The notes beneath the pieces were generated by a model, which was not told the DNA's origin, made no database searches, and was given only the letters and a program-made list of their open reading frames with translations. A DNA stretch of 64,000 nucleotides from the NCBI RefSeq assembly GCF_900141795.1, contig NZ_FSRE01000003.1, forward strand, positions 310,001-374,000, written 5' to 3'. Source of the stretch: Sulfurivirga caldicuralii (lineage in GTDB: Bacteria > Pseudomonadota > Gammaproteobacteria > Thiomicrospirales > Thiomicrospiraceae). The position numbers and the translations under genes were made by a program. Positions 18,936-28,551 of the stretch are shown here, one piece after another. Within the stretch, counting starts at the first letter, position 1. Each line of letters begins with the position of its first letter.

Positions 18936-20010
18936 TGGCCGCGCTCACCTTGACGCGAAGACCGTCGATGGCATTGGGCAGATGGGTGATCATAACCTGC
19001 GCACCATCCGGCACGCCTTCGAGCAGCGCCCAGGTCTTGCCATCGCGGCGGATTTCGCCACGCCACTGCACTGGCTGACGGTGCAGGATACCGTCCTGCA
19101 CCAGATAGACATGATCCTCGCCATACAGAGCGCTGTAAGGCAGCGCCACCACATCGGTCAGCGGCGGCAGCTTTAGCGTCAGCTTGCGCAGGTCACCCAG
19201 GCGGGCGGTGTTATCGGCCCGAAACCAGAGTGTCTTGCCCAGCGGCGAAACCTGTTCTGCTGCGCGATCAAAAGCATACTGGTGCACGCCGTCAGTCAGT
19301 GCCAGTTCATGCAAATGCGTTTCAACCTGCCGCCAGACACTTTCCGGCAGCACCACCTGATAGCGCACATCCTCGGGGCGGTAGCCCATTACCAGCGTCT
19401 GCCCCACATTGACACGCTGTCCTGCAGCCACCTTCACCTCAGTAATGCGCACGTCCGCATCCGCCTTCAGCACCGGTTCGGCTGTATCCCGCTGCACCTG
19501 TTTCAGCTGCGCCCGCGCCTGCTTCAGCTGGACCTGCAGCTCCTTGAGCTGCTGACGGAAGGTTTCCACATCCAGTTCGCCGGCCAATTTCTGGCGCGCC
19601 AGCTTCTGGCGTGCCTTGAGCTGCTGACGGGTCAGGGCAATCTTCGCCTCCAGCTGGGCCACCTGTGCTTCGGCATTGACCCGCGCCACCACCGCATCAG
19701 TAGCATCCAGCTTTACCAGCGAGGTGCCTACCTGCACCTGATCACCCGGCTTGACGGGCACAGCACGCACCCAAGCGGCAAAGGGCGCCTGCAGCTGCCA
19801 GCCGCTGCCCAGCAGCACCACATCGGCGAAGACCTCACGCACCGGCACATATTCGCCGGGCATAGCCGTGACCACCGCCACCGGCCAGCTTTTCGATGGC
19901 AGACTGCTCTGCGGCGGAGTAGGCCTTGTCTGCTTTAGCCAGACAAACCCGCCCACGGCGGCCGCTAGAATCACCAGCGCCAGAAAGCCCTTGAATAGTT
20001 TCATGCCCAT
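18928..20010 (-). CDS. RND efflux membrane-fusion protein
   Basis: The 360-residue periplasmic adaptor has an N-terminal membrane anchor (LFKGFLALVILAAAVGGFVW), a split biotinyl-lipoyl motif (WVRAVPVKPGDQVQVG and later DVRITEVKVAAGQRVNVG) and between them a long coiled coil rich in QLK/ARQ repeats (about residues 118-175). These are the domains of MFP/HlyD-type partners of RND pumps. It is the first gene of the pair. No local repressor gene is seen. Confidence 0.93.
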   Translation of the reverse strand: MGMKLFKGFLALVILAAAVGGFVWLKQTRPTPPQSSLPSKSWPVAVVTAMPGEYVPVREVFADVVLLGSGWQLQAPFAAWVRAVPVKPGDQVQVGTSLVKLDATDAVVARVNAEAQVAQLEAKIALTRQQLKARQKLARQKLAGELDVETFRQQLKELQVQLKQARAQLKQVQRDTAEPVLKADADVRITEVKVAAGQRVNVGQTLVMGYRPEDVRYQVVLPESVWRQVETHLHELALTDGVHQYAFDRAAEQVSPLGKTLWFRADNTARLGDLRKLTLKLPPLTDVVALPYSALYGEDHVYLVQDGILHRQPVQWRGEIRRDGKTWALLEGVPDGAQVMITHLPNAIDGLRVKVSAANG

Positions 20011-20035
20011 GTCCCTGAAATGTCAGGCGTTCATT

Positions 20036-21182
20036 TTAAGAGCTTGTGCACCGCCGCCACCAGAAAAACAGCGCCGCGGCAAAGAAGGCGGCGTGCACCC
20101 CCCAGAAGGCATCCGCCGCCGGATGCACGACAAACAGTGGCACCACCACACTGGCCACCGCCGCATTACCCATCATCTGCACCGCACCCTGCAGGGAGGT
20201 GGCGAGCCCGCGCTGCGTGGGCAGGCTATCCATCACCAGCAGGCTCAACGCCGGCATGGCCATGCCCAGACCTGAGGCGAATAGCATCAGCGCCCCCACC
20301 AGCAGCCACAGGGAAAACGGCATCAGCTGCAGGAGCAATCCCTGCCCGCCAACTGCCAGCAACATCACGGCAAGCCCTGCCTTCACCACCCGATCCGGCG
20401 CCCAATGTCCACTCAGACGAGCCGATAGTAATGAACTTGCCATCATTCCTGCCACCATAGGGATGAACTGGGCGCCAAAGTCGAGCCCCCAGGCCCAGCA
20501 GGTCATGCAACAGCGTGGGCGCCCCGGCTATATAGAGAAAAAGGGCGGCGAACACCATCATCGCAGTGAGAATCGTGTTGCGGAAGGTGCGATCTGCGAG
20601 CGCATCGCGGTAACGACACGCAACGGCTCGCCAGTGCAGGGACTGGCGGTGGGCATCCGGCAGTGTTTCCGGCAAGCGCCACCTCAGCAGCAACAGGATT
20701 GCCGCATAGAGCAGAAGAAAGCTAAACACGCTGCGCCAGCCGAAGGCGTGATCCAGCCAGTCGCCCAGCACCGGCGCCAGCGCCGGCGCGATGGTAAACC
20801 AGAACATGACCTGCGGCGCGGGGCCGTCAAGCAGCAGCGCACGGCCTGCCACGAAAGCCCCAGCCCCCCCTTGCAGCAATCGGCCTACAAGCAGGACATC
20901 CACCTGAGGCGCCAACACTGCCAGCGCCAAGCCCAGCAGATAGAGCCACAATCCCAGCCGGATCGTTTTTCTGCGTCCGACACTGTCGACCACCGGCCCC
21001 CAGATCAGCGCACTGACCGCAAAAGCAAACAGATAAAGTCCCAGCGCCTGACTCATGGCCGCGCGGTCGCTGTTGAGCGCCTGCTCTATATCCGGGAAGG
21101 ATGGGAGATAGGCATCGATGCTGAAAGGGCCCAGCATCGACAGCAGCACCACGATAGCGATCAGGCGTCGGTCAGACATCAC
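20036..21182 (-). pseudogene. MFS drug-resistance transporter (Bcr/CflA-type), frameshifted
   Basis: Two frames together make one 12-helix transporter. The first (from 21182) covers helices 1 to about 8, including the DRRLIAIVVLLSMLGPFSIDAYLPSFPD-type start and the motif WGPVVDSVGRRKTIRLG. The second resumes with LDFGAQFIPMVAGMMASSLL and ends at 20036. The break falls in a run of five G on the coding strand (plus strand C5 at 20486-20490); removal of one base gives LLGLGLDFGAQF and restores the frame. A sequencing error in the homopolymer is as likely as a real mutation. The gene overlaps cytochrome b561 by ATGA. Confidence 0.85.
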
Positions 21183-21733
21183 GGCGGGTCATTTCCACCA
21201 TGCACTAGGGCCGAAATGCGACAGCCTTTCTGCCGCCATTCGTGATAAAACACCATCAGCACATGCCCGCTCGCCAGCACGAGCAACACCAGCGCCAGCA
21301 CCCCATGCACGGATTTGAGCGCATCCACGCCCTGCAGATAGATCAGCGCGCCCAGCAAGCCCTGCAGCAGCAACAGCGCGAACAGCAGCAGATAAACCAT
21401 GCCCGCCAGCGGATTATGCCCCTGCCAGTCGGGATCGGGCGCGCGCCCGAGGGTCAGATAGTGTCTGAGCGTGGCACGAAAAACGGCGCGCTGCCCGGCA
21501 GTCAGCGGCACCATGTCGCGCCAGTGGGCGCGCGGCTGTTCAGAATCGAATAGCGCCGCAATGCGGATCAGCAGGCTGGTCATCAGCGCGAAACCCGTAA
21601 GGGCATGGGCGTGCACAAGCCAGCCGAGGGCGGCATCGCCCTCAAGCCAGAGCACCCCGCCACTGAGCCACAACAGACTCAGTAGCAGAACATTCACCCA
21701 ATGGGTGGCGCGAACGACCGCAGGCCAGCTCAT
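21179..21733 (-). CDS. Cytochrome b561-type membrane protein
   Basis: This 184-residue protein has four to five helices and the pattern of the b-type cytochromes of the Ni-Fe hydrogenase/b561 superfamily: RATHWVNVLLL at the N terminus, VHAHALTGFAL, KSVHGVLALVLLVLASGHVL. The helix histidines would bind two hemes b. It may pass electrons between quinone and a periplasmic or cytoplasmic partner. It overlaps genes on both sides (ATGA), so it is part of a compact operon with the small membrane protein upstream and the MFS gene downstream. Confidence 0.8.
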   Translation of the reverse strand: MSWPAVVRATHWVNVLLLSLLWLSGGVLWLEGDAALGWLVHAHALTGFALMTSLLIRIAALFDSEQPRAHWRDMVPLTAGQRAVFRATLRHYLTLGRAPDPDWQGHNPLAGMVYLLLFALLLLQGLLGALIYLQGVDALKSVHGVLALVLLVLASGHVLMVFYHEWRQKGCRISALVHGGNDPP

Positions 21734-22143
21734 GCCTTGGCATCATTGCGATACTGGGCAAAGCCCAGCGCCATCAGCACCATGACGGCTATCAGCGCAA
21801 TGGCGCCAATCGGTGTCAATGCTGCGGCACCGCCTACCCCAAGACCGGTGAGATAGAGCATGCCGGAGTGGAAAATCGCCGCAACGATCAGCAAAAGGCT
21901 TACCGTGCGCGCGATCCAAGCCTTAAGCGCGAATTTCATCAGCACAAGACCGATGACAATATTCAGCAAACTTTCCATATTGCCATGCACATGGGCCGCC
22001 TTTAGCATGGCATGATGCGGTGACTGCATCCATGCCTGCAGCGCCTCGGGCGGCTGCTGAAACTTGCTGGCCAGATACATGCCCAGCGCCAGCGTGGTAA
22101 CGAAATAGGCAAACCCGAATACAACATTGATTTTTCCTGACAT
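21730..22143 (-). CDS. Small four-helix membrane protein, unknown function
   Basis: The 137-residue protein has about four helices and conserved-looking polar residues near the second (SPHHAMLKAAHVHGNMESLLN). The clustered histidines in HHAM and HVHGN could bind metal or heme. I do not recognise a named family. It overlaps the cytochrome b561 gene by four bases, so a redox or heme-linked role is possible. AAAAGGAGGAC precedes the start. Confidence 0.65.
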   Translation of the reverse strand: MSGKINVVFGFAYFVTTLALGMYLASKFQQPPEALQAWMQSPHHAMLKAAHVHGNMESLLNIVIGLVLMKFALKAWIARTVSLLLIVAAIFHSGMLYLTGLGVGGAAALTPIGAIALIAVMVLMALGFAQYRNDAKA

Positions 22144-22181
22144 GTCTTGTCCTCCTTTTATGACTTTTAAGAAAAAAATTC

Positions 22182-22745
22182 TTACAGACCCCGCCAGGCC
22201 AGCGTGGCACGCGCCACACGCTCCCCCAGCAGTGCAGCCGTTTCCCTGTCTGCCTGCGGCGGGGCCACATCCGGTCCCTCGTCGTTATTGGCCTGCGCCA
22301 TCGCGCCCAGATAGCTGCCGACACGGTTGAGGTCCTGCGGCGTGCCCTTGGAACTGTTGTAACCGGGCAATACATCCAGCCCGACCCAGATCATGCCGTG
22401 CTGCACCGCGAAGATCGCCATCTGGATCAACGTATTCAGTTTGTCGCCGGACCAGCTGGCCGAACAGGCAAATCCCGCCGCCAGCTTGTTGCACCACTTT
22501 CTCTCGAACCACCGATGGGAGGTTTGATCCATGAACGCCTTGAAGGGCGCCGACACGCTGCCCATATAGGTGGGCGAGCCAAAAATGATGGCGTCGGCCG
22601 CATCCAGCCGGTCCCAGTCCAGCGCCTCCACAGGCTGGAGATTCACCTCGATCCCTTCCACCCGCGCAGCCCCTGTTTGCACGGCTTCTGCGAGGGTTGC
22701 CGTATGGCCATAACCTGAGTGATAGACAATTTCCACATGCTTCAT
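22182..22745 (-). CDS. Flavodoxin-like NAD(P)H:quinone or FMN reductase
   Basis: The 187-residue protein has the flavodoxin fold: FMN phosphate loop YHSGYGHTATLAEAV at residues 8-22, then FGSPTYMGSVSAPFK and the third FMN loop near ACSASWSGDK. It resembles the WrbA/flavodoxin reductase group and NADPH-dependent FMN reductases, which reduce quinones by two electrons. It diverges from the LysR regulator gene across a 104-base gap that holds an inverted repeat, so regulation by that protein is likely. Confidence 0.82.
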   Translation of the reverse strand: MKHVEIVYHSGYGHTATLAEAVQTGAARVEGIEVNLQPVEALDWDRLDAADAIIFGSPTYMGSVSAPFKAFMDQTSHRWFERKWCNKLAAGFACSASWSGDKLNTLIQMAIFAVQHGMIWVGLDVLPGYNSSKGTPQDLNRVGSYLGAMAQANNDEGPDVAPPQADRETAALLGERVARATLAWRGL

Positions 22746-22807
22746 TCCATTTCCTCCCGATGGCGAATCAAACCCGCACGAATAGATTACCGCCCGTCCT
22801 CTCCGTT

Positions 22808-22835
22808 AAAATTGAAAAACAATAACAACAATTTT
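22808..22835. promoter_or_regulatory. Inverted repeat, probable LysR-type operator
   Basis: Perfect 7-bp arms AAAATTG and CAATTTT are separated by 14 bases in the gap between the divergent flavodoxin-like and LysR genes. LysR proteins usually bind interrupted dyads of this kind beside their own gene. The inference rests on position and symmetry. Confidence 0.6.
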
Positions 22836-22849
22836 CGAGATTATGCAAA

Positions 22850-23746
22850 ATGAAGCCGCTTCCTCTGGATGCCCTACAGGTTTTTCTGTCCCTGTGCGAA
22901 CATGGCAGCCTTACTGCTGCCAGTGAACACCTGCACAAGAGCCCATCCACACTTCATCACAGCATCAAAAAACTGGAACAGCATCTGGGGACACCGCTCA
23001 TTGCCCGTGCAGGGCCACACCTCAAGCTCACCGCTGCAGGCGAACTTCTGCGCCAAGAGGGCGCGCAACTGCTCACCGGCGCCCAACAGCTGCAGCGCCA
23101 CGTGCAAACGGTCGCCAGCGGCTGGGAACGGTGTCTACGAGTTGCCGTGGACGACATCGTCCCCATTGAGCCCGTGTTGAAACTGTGTGAGAACTATCTG
23201 AATATAGCGCCGGACATGTGCGAGTTAGCACTGCATCGCGAGGTGCTCAACGGGTGCTGGGATGCGCTGGTCATGGATCGGGCTGACCTGGTGATTGGCG
23301 CTCCAGAGCCCCGACCCGAGCTGCCCAACACGGAAGCCATGACACTGGGCACGGTAAAAATGGTGTTTGCAGTGGTGCCGCACCACCCGCTCGCACGCCT
23401 CAAACGCCCCCTCACGGCCGACGATATCCGACAACATCGCATCGTAACCGTCGCAGACAGTGCACAGAAATTGCCACAACGCAGTATCGGACTGCAACCG
23501 GGCCAACCCGTCTTTCGGGTCGGCACACTCGCGCAAAAAGTGGAAGCTCAAAAACTGGGGCTGGGGTGCGGCTGGCTACCCTACCATCTGATTGACAAGG
23601 CCATTGCGGCTGGCGAACTGGTTGTACTGCCAACGCAAGAGCAGCCGCCCGCGCCGAGCCTTAACGCTGCCTGGCTCACACCACTTACAGGAAAAGGGTT
23701 GCACTGGCTGGTAGAGCAGCTCAAGGCTGGTGCACTAAGGCTTTAA
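22850..23746 (+). CDS. LysR-family transcriptional regulator
   Basis: The 298-residue protein has the LysR winged helix-turn-helix at the N terminus (LDALQVFLSLCEHGSLTAAS, then SPSTLHHSIKKLEQHLG) and an effector-binding domain (residues about 90-290). The closest known pattern is that of regulators next to reductases or oxidoreductases. The partner gene on the other side is the flavodoxin-like reductase. Nothing shows the inducer. The sequence is intact. Confidence 0.92.
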   Translation: MKPLPLDALQVFLSLCEHGSLTAASEHLHKSPSTLHHSIKKLEQHLGTPLIARAGPHLKLTAAGELLRQEGAQLLTGAQQLQRHVQTVASGWERCLRVAVDDIVPIEPVLKLCENYLNIAPDMCELALHREVLNGCWDALVMDRADLVIGAPEPRPELPNTEAMTLGTVKMVFAVVPHHPLARLKRPLTADDIRQHRIVTVADSAQKLPQRSIGLQPGQPVFRVGTLAQKVEAQKLGLGCGWLPYHLIDKAIAAGELVVLPTQEQPPAPSLNAAWLTPLTGKGLHWLVEQLKAGALRL

Positions 23747-23802
23747 GGCACCCAGCAGAGGGAAAAATGAGCCTGCACACCGCAGCGCGAAAAAGGGGCT
23801 TG

Positions 23803-23821
23803 AAAAAAGTCGGGGACCCCC
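23803..23821 (+). repeat. Dispersed GTCGGGGAC element, copy 3
   Basis: The element (TTGAAAAAAGTCGGGGACC) follows the LysR gene by 56 bases, in its sense direction. Upstream similarity includes GCGCGAAAAAGGGGC. Nothing else was recognised in the 277-base gap 23747-24023 apart from a possible -10 box TATAAT at 23983-23988 before rimB. Confidence 0.88.
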
Positions 23822-24023
23822 TCTGTTAGTGATCCTCCTGCCGACGCCAGTACACGGCGGAAGTGAAATTGAAAGGCCTTTCACGCCGACCTGTGGCTTG
23901 GGATAGATGCGCCCTTCTTCTTCCAGCCTTAAACAGCGGACACACGATCAGTCTGTTTTATCACGCCCTGATCTCCCTGGCCTATAATGTGTTTAAATTA
24001 ACCTTACGTCAATAGGTGATCCG

Positions 24024-24491
24024 ATGACGCACCATCCTGAACCTGATCTTCCTATCATCGGCTGGCAGGAATGGGTGATACTCCCCGCGCTGGAAATCCC
24101 GCCCGTGCTGGCCAAGATAGACACAGGCGCACGTACCAGTGCCCTGCACGCCTACTACACGGAACCCTGCGAAATCGACGGCATCCCCCATGTGCGCTTC
24201 GGCCTGCACCCGCTGCATGGTGATGACTCCATGGCGGTGGAGCGGGTGCTGCCCGTCAAGGACAGACGGCCGGTTCGCAGCTCAAACGGCGAGGTGGAGG
24301 AACGCTTTGTGATTGAAACACCGCTTGAAATGGGGAACCAGCGTTATTTGATCGAAATGACCCTGACCGCGCGAGATACCATGCAGTTTCGCATGCTAGT
24401 GGGACGCACCGCACTGGCGAACCACTTTCTGGTGGACTGCCGCCTGAAACAAACGCTGGGACACCCCACTCATTTAAAAGACACACCATGA
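24024..24491 (+). CDS. rimB: Retropepsin-like aspartic protease (RimB-type)
   Basis: The 155-residue protein has the aspartic active-site stretch [14 protein letters not shown] (about residues 29-42), the mark of the ATP-dependent zinc protease/retropepsin-like family linked to RimK. In Pseudomonas, RimB is reported to trim glutamate tails that RimK adds to ribosomal protein S6. The gene overlaps rimK (ATGA), supporting the same role. The single Asp site implies a homodimer. Confidence 0.85.
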   Translation: MTHHPEPDLPIIGWQEWVILPALEIPPVLAKIDTGARTSALHAYYTEPCEIDGIPHVRFGLHPLHGDDSMAVERVLPVKDRRPVRSSNGEVEERFVIETPLEMGNQRYLIEMTLTARDTMQFRMLVGRTALANHFLVDCRLKQTLGHPTHLKDTP

Positions 24492-25393
24492 AAATCGCAC
24501 TGCTTTCCCGCAACCCGAAACTGTACTCCACCCGTCGGCTGGTCGAAGCTGCTGAAGCGCGCGGGCATGAAATCCATGTGATCGACACCCTGCGCTGTTA
24601 CATGAACATTGCCTCGCACCGCCCCGAGATCCATTACCGCGGCCAGGCGCTCACCGGCTTCGACGCTGTCATCCCGCGCATTGGCGCTTCCATCACCTTC
24701 TATGGCACGGCGGTGGTGCGCCAGTTCGAAATGATGGGCGTCTATCCGTTGAACGAATCGGTCGCCATCTCCCGCGCCCGCGACAAGCTGCGCTCGCTGC
24801 AACTGCTGGCGCGCAGGGGCATCGGCATGCCGGTGACGGGCTTCGCCCACTCGCCAGACGATGTGGACGATCTGCTCAAGATGGTGGGCGGCGCACCGGT
24901 GGTGATAAAACTGCTGGAAGGCACCCAGGGCATCGGCGTGGTGCTGGCGGAGACGCAGAAGGCGGCGGAAAGCGTTATCGAGGCCTTCATGGGCCTCAAA
25001 CAGAATATCCTCGTGCAGGAATTCATTCAGGAGGCCGGCGGCGCCGATATCCGCTGCTTCGTCATTGGCGACCGCGTGGTCGGCGCCATGATGCGCAAGG
25101 CCAAGGAGGGCGAATTCCGCTCAAACCTACACCGCGGCGGCGAGGCCAAGGTGGTGCGCATCACACCGGAGGAGCGCTCCGTTGCCGTGCGCGCCGCCAA
25201 GGTCATGGGACTGAATGTGGCCGGCGTGGATCTGCTGCGTTCCAACCACGGACCGCTGGTGATGGAAGTCAACTCCTCGCCGGGACTAGAGGGCATCGAA
25301 AAGGCCACCGGCAAGGACATCGCCGGTATGATCATCCAGTTTCTCGAGCGCAACGCGGCCAAGGGCACCACGCGCACGCGCGGCAAGGGCTGA
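24488..25393 (+). CDS. rimK: Ribosomal protein S6 glutamate ligase
   Basis: The 301-residue ATP-grasp enzyme adds glutamates to a protein C terminus, classically S6 (RpsF). The ATP-grasp motifs are [18 protein letters not shown] (about 138-155), an [20 protein letters not shown] block and [17 protein letters not shown] near the end. Its length matches E. coli RimK (300). It is translationally coupled to rimB, and a deacylase gene begins four bases after its stop. Confidence 0.94.
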   Translation: MKIALLSRNPKLYSTRRLVEAAEARGHEIHVIDTLRCYMNIASHRPEIHYRGQALTGFDAVIPRIGASITFYGTAVVRQFEMMGVYPLNESVAISRARDKLRSLQLLARRGIGMPVTGFAHSPDDVDDLLKMVGGAPVVIKLLEGTQGIGVVLAETQKAAESVIEAFMGLKQNILVQEFIQEAGGADIRCFVIGDRVVGAMMRKAKEGEFRSNLHRGGEAKVVRITPEERSVAVRAAKVMGLNVAGVDLLRSNHGPLVMEVNSSPGLEGIEKATGKDIAGMIIQFLERNAAKGTTRTRGKG

Positions 25394-25396
25394 TCC

Positions 25397-26446
25397 ATGC
25401 GCACCAAGGCGGAAGCGATCGAAATTGCCGGCACACGAGTGGCGCCCGGCAGCCGACAAACCCTCGATATCCCCATCGCCAAACTCTACACCCACACGCC
25501 CGTCGTTATGCCGGTGCACATCATTCATGGACGCCGCCCGGGCCCGAAGGTGTTTGTCTGCGCGGGCATTCACGGCGACGAAATCAACGGCGTGGAAACC
25601 GCCCGACGGCTGATCAAGTCTTCCGCGCTGCGGCATGTGCGCGGCACCCTGCTGATCATCCCGGTGGTGAATGTATGGGGCTTTCTGAACAAGAGCCGCT
25701 ACCTGCCCGACCGGCGGGATCTTAACCGCTCCTTTCCCGGCAGCCCCAGCGGTTCCATGGCCGCTCGGCTGGCGGACGCCTTCCTGCAGCTGGTAAAGGG
25801 CTTCGACTGCGGCATCGATCTGCACACGGCCGCCATTTACCGCACCAATCTGCCGCAGATTCGCTGCGATCTGAAGGATGAGCGCACCCAAACCCTCAGC
25901 GAAGCCTTTGGCGCACCCGTGGTGCTGCACGCCCCCCTGCGCCCCGGCTCTCTGCGGGAAACGTTGCACGCGGAGGGACATACCCCAGTGCTGGTCTATG
26001 AAGCCGGTGAAGCGCTGCGCTTTGATGAAGTGTCCATTCGTGCGGGAACCCGTGGCGTCATTAACGTGTTGCGCCAGGCAGGCATGATTCCATCCAAACA
26101 CGCCGGTCAGGAAAATCGGGGTAGTCCGATGAAAATCTACCGCTCCAGCTGGGTGCGCGCGCCGGAAAGCGGCCTGCTCCACCTCGCCGTCAAGCTGGGC
26201 AGCCACGTGAGCACTGGACAGATTCTGGGGCAGATAACCGATCCCTATGGCAGCAACCGCATCGATCTTTATGCACCCTACGACGGCGTCATTATCGGTA
26301 CGGCAACCCTCCCGCTGGTCAATGAAGGTGAAGCCATAATTCACATTGGCTGTATCGAAGCCGCGCAGGCGGCAACCCTCGCCTCCGAGCTGAATGCGTT
26401 CGATGATCAGGAAGACCCCTTCCTGCCGCCCTGGCAGCTGCTCTGA
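25397..26446 (+). CDS. Succinylglutamate desuccinylase/aspartoacylase-family hydrolase
   Basis: The 349-residue protein is a zinc carboxypeptidase-like deacylase (M14/AstE-AspA group). The zinc ligands are seen in CAGIHGDEINGVE (HxxE) and the later IDLHTAAIY. The last third (from about residue 240) is a beta-rich extension resembling lipoyl/barrel-like tails of this subgroup. It is the third gene of the rimB-rimK operon. The substrate is unknown; hydrolysis of N-acyl or glutamyl groups would fit the context. Confidence 0.85.
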   Translation: MRTKAEAIEIAGTRVAPGSRQTLDIPIAKLYTHTPVVMPVHIIHGRRPGPKVFVCAGIHGDEINGVETARRLIKSSALRHVRGTLLIIPVVNVWGFLNKSRYLPDRRDLNRSFPGSPSGSMAARLADAFLQLVKGFDCGIDLHTAAIYRTNLPQIRCDLKDERTQTLSEAFGAPVVLHAPLRPGSLRETLHAEGHTPVLVYEAGEALRFDEVSIRAGTRGVINVLRQAGMIPSKHAGQENRGSPMKIYRSSWVRAPESGLLHLAVKLGSHVSTGQILGQITDPYGSNRIDLYAPYDGVIIGTATLPLVNEGEAIIHIGCIEAAQAATLASELNAFDDQEDPFLPPWQLL

Positions 26447-26470
26447 CTATACCGTAGAATCCTCTCAGGT

Positions 26471-27655
26471 TTAACCGCCCGGTTGAGAAAGATCCTCCAC
26501 CACCACGACCTGCGGTTTGGGGTAGAAGTTGAATTCGGTGGCGGAGGCCAGCGTGTAGGCACCCATCATGCGCGCCACTAGCAGATCGCCGATCTGCAGT
26601 TCCGGCAGGTCGATGTCTTCGTCGATGACGTCGATGGAGTCGCAGGTGGGGCCTGCAAGCACACTGGGCTGCAGGTCATCTTCGCGCGGCTCCAGCAGGC
26701 AGATGGGATAGAGCGCATGGTCGTAGATCTGGCCGGACAGCGCGCCATAGACGCCGTCGTCCAGGTAGTACCACATGCGCGTGCCGCGGCGGGCGCGCCC
26801 CATGACGCAGAGCAGTTCCACCATGCTGGGGGCGGCGATGTAGCGACCCGGCTCGGCCCAGATTTCAATATTCTCCGGTACCTGTGCGAGCGCTTCGCGG
26901 ATGGGTGCGCAGAAGTCCTCAATTTCCATTACCGGCGTCTGGTAGCTCACGGGAAAGCCTCCGCCGATATCGAGCCATTTCCAGTCGATCTGATCAAAGG
27001 TGCGCATGGCCTCAATGGATGCCTCAATGGCCTTCACATGCGCCGCCGGGCTGCCGGACTGCGATCCCACATGAAAGGACAGACCATGAATCGTCAATCC
27101 CTGGGTTTGCGCATGCTCGAGCAGCGTGTGCAGTTCCTCCAGCGCGCAGCCGAACTTGCGGCTCAGATCCACCACCGCATCCTGACTGCGGTAGCTGACG
27201 CGCACGATCAGCTGCACCCTGTCCTTGTAAGGCACGAACTTGTCCACTTCCGCCAGATTGTCCACCACAAAGCGCGTGCAGCCAAAATCCAGCGCTTCAC
27301 GGATCTCGCTATCCTTCTTGATGGGATGGGTGTGAATGCAGCGCTCGGCCACAATGCCCAGATCGCGCACCATGTTCACCTCGCCGGCCGTGGCCAGGTC
27401 AAAGTGCCCGCCCAGTTGATTGAGGCGCATCAGCAGCGCCGGATGGGCCAGCGCCTTGACGGCATAGAATAGCTTGACGCCTGGCAGCGCCGCCTGCAGA
27501 CGCTGATACTGTTCGTCCACCCGTTTCAGATTGAGCACCAGCAGCGGCGTGCCATGAATCTGGGCCAGCTGCCGCAGCGTTTGTCGGTCCAGATCACTCA
27601 GAGGCTGGGAGTGGCTGTGGGTGGCGAACTGGTGGTTGAGCGCTTGTGAATCCAT
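26471..27655 (-). CDS. Ornithine decarboxylase (PLP fold III)
   Basis: The 394-residue enzyme of the eukaryote-like ornithine/diaminopimelate decarboxylase family makes putrescine from ornithine. PLP-binding Lys67 is in FYAVKALAHP, the phosphate site is in LDIGGGFPVSYQ, and the substrate cysteine C338 is in GPTCDSIDV. GLSFHVGSQ is the family histidine. Lysine or carboxynorspermidine substrates cannot be excluded. It lies 41 bases downstream of speE behind a terminator-like hairpin, so it may be expressed partly on its own. Confidence 0.87.
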   Translation of the reverse strand: MDSQALNHQFATHSHSQPLSDLDRQTLRQLAQIHGTPLLVLNLKRVDEQYQRLQAALPGVKLFYAVKALAHPALLMRLNQLGGHFDLATAGEVNMVRDLGIVAERCIHTHPIKKDSEIREALDFGCTRFVVDNLAEVDKFVPYKDRVQLIVRVSYRSQDAVVDLSRKFGCALEELHTLLEHAQTQGLTIHGLSFHVGSQSGSPAAHVKAIEASIEAMRTFDQIDWKWLDIGGGFPVSYQTPVMEIEDFCAPIREALAQVPENIEIWAEPGRYIAAPSMVELLCVMGRARRGTRMWYYLDDGVYGALSGQIYDHALYPICLLEPREDDLQPSVLAGPTCDSIDVIDEDIDLPELQIGDLLVARMMGAYTLASATEFNFYPKPQVVVVEDLSQPGG

Positions 27656-27669
27656 GCTGGGCTCCAGAC

Positions 27670-27692
27670 AAAAAAGCCGCCTGACGGCGGCT
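27670..27692 (-). terminator. Hairpin with T-tract between speE and the decarboxylase gene
   Basis: On the minus strand AGCCGCC-GTCA-GGCGGCT is followed by a run of T. It should stop or attenuate transcripts leaving speE before the decarboxylase gene. Confidence 0.75.
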
Positions 27693-27696
27693 GGTA

Positions 27697-28551
27697 TCAG
27701 GCCTTCATCAAGTCCTGCACATATTTGGGGAGGGCAAAGCTGCCCACATGCAGTTCGGGCGTGTAGTAGCGGGTGTCGATACCGCTGGCTTCGTAGCGTT
27801 CGCGGATCACCTCCACCGGCTGCTGACGCTTGGTCGGATCATCGCTCGCCCAGGCGAAGGTCATGCTGCCGCCCACATAGGTGGGCACCGCGCTGTGGTA
27901 GAAGGCGGCATCCGCAAACAGGGGCGAGAGCCGCTTGTAGGTGGTTTCCACCTCGTCCGCCTGCATGAAGGCCACGCCGTTTTGCGCCACAAAAATGCCG
28001 CCCGGGTTCAGGCAGCGCTTGATGCCTTTGTAAAAGGGAGAGGTAAACAGCACTTCGCCCGGCCCCATAGGGTCGGTGGAGTCGGAAATGATGACATCAA
28101 AGGTTTCGCGCGTGGACTGCACGAAGCGGATGCCGTCGTCGATGACCAGATTCAGGCGCGGGTCGTCGAAGGCCCCGGCGGAATGGTTGGGCAAATACTG
28201 TTTGCACATTTCCACCACCTTGCCGTCGATCTCCACCATGGTGATGGCCTCGATGCGCTTGTGGCGCGCCACTTCCCGCAGGATGCCGCCGTCGCCGCCG
28301 CCAATGATCAGCACCTTCTTGGCTTCACCATGGGCGAGGATGGGCACATGCGTCATCATCTCATGATAGATGAACTCATCACGCTCGGTGGTCTGAATGA
28401 CGCCGTCAAGCGCCATGACGGTGCCCCAGAAGGGGTTCTTGAAGATCACCAGATGCTGGTGTTCGGTACGCACCTCGAACAGAATGCGCTCCACCTCGAA
28501 AGTCTGCCACCAGCCGCGGTGCAACGTTTCCGAAAACAGCATGGCGCTCAT
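27697..28551 (-). CDS. speE: Spermidine synthase
   Basis: The 284-residue aminopropyltransferase moves the aminopropyl group of decarboxylated AdoMet to putrescine. The signature motif [15 protein letters not shown] lies near residue 80; [13 protein letters not shown] holds the catalytic aspartate. Its ATG overlaps the stop of speD (ATGA), so the two are made together. The length is normal. Confidence 0.96.
   Translation of the reverse strand: MSAMLFSETLHRGWWQTFEVERILFEVRTEHQHLVIFKNPFWGTVMALDGVIQTTERDEFIYHEMMTHVPILAHGEAKKVLIIGGGDGGILREVARHKRIEAITMVEIDGKVVEMCKQYLPNHSAGAFDDPRLNLVIDDGIRFVQSTRETFDVIISDSTDPMGPGEVLFTSPFYKGIKRCLNPGGIFVAQNGVAFMQADEVETTYKRLSPLFADAAFYHSAVPTYVGGSMTFAWASDDPTKRQQPVEVIRERYEASGIDTRYYTPELHVGSFALPKYVQDLMKA

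Noticed and set aside
20036-21182. Programmed frameshift in the MFS gene
   Set aside because: A bare run of five G is too common to argue for programmed shifting; mutation or sequencing error is simpler.
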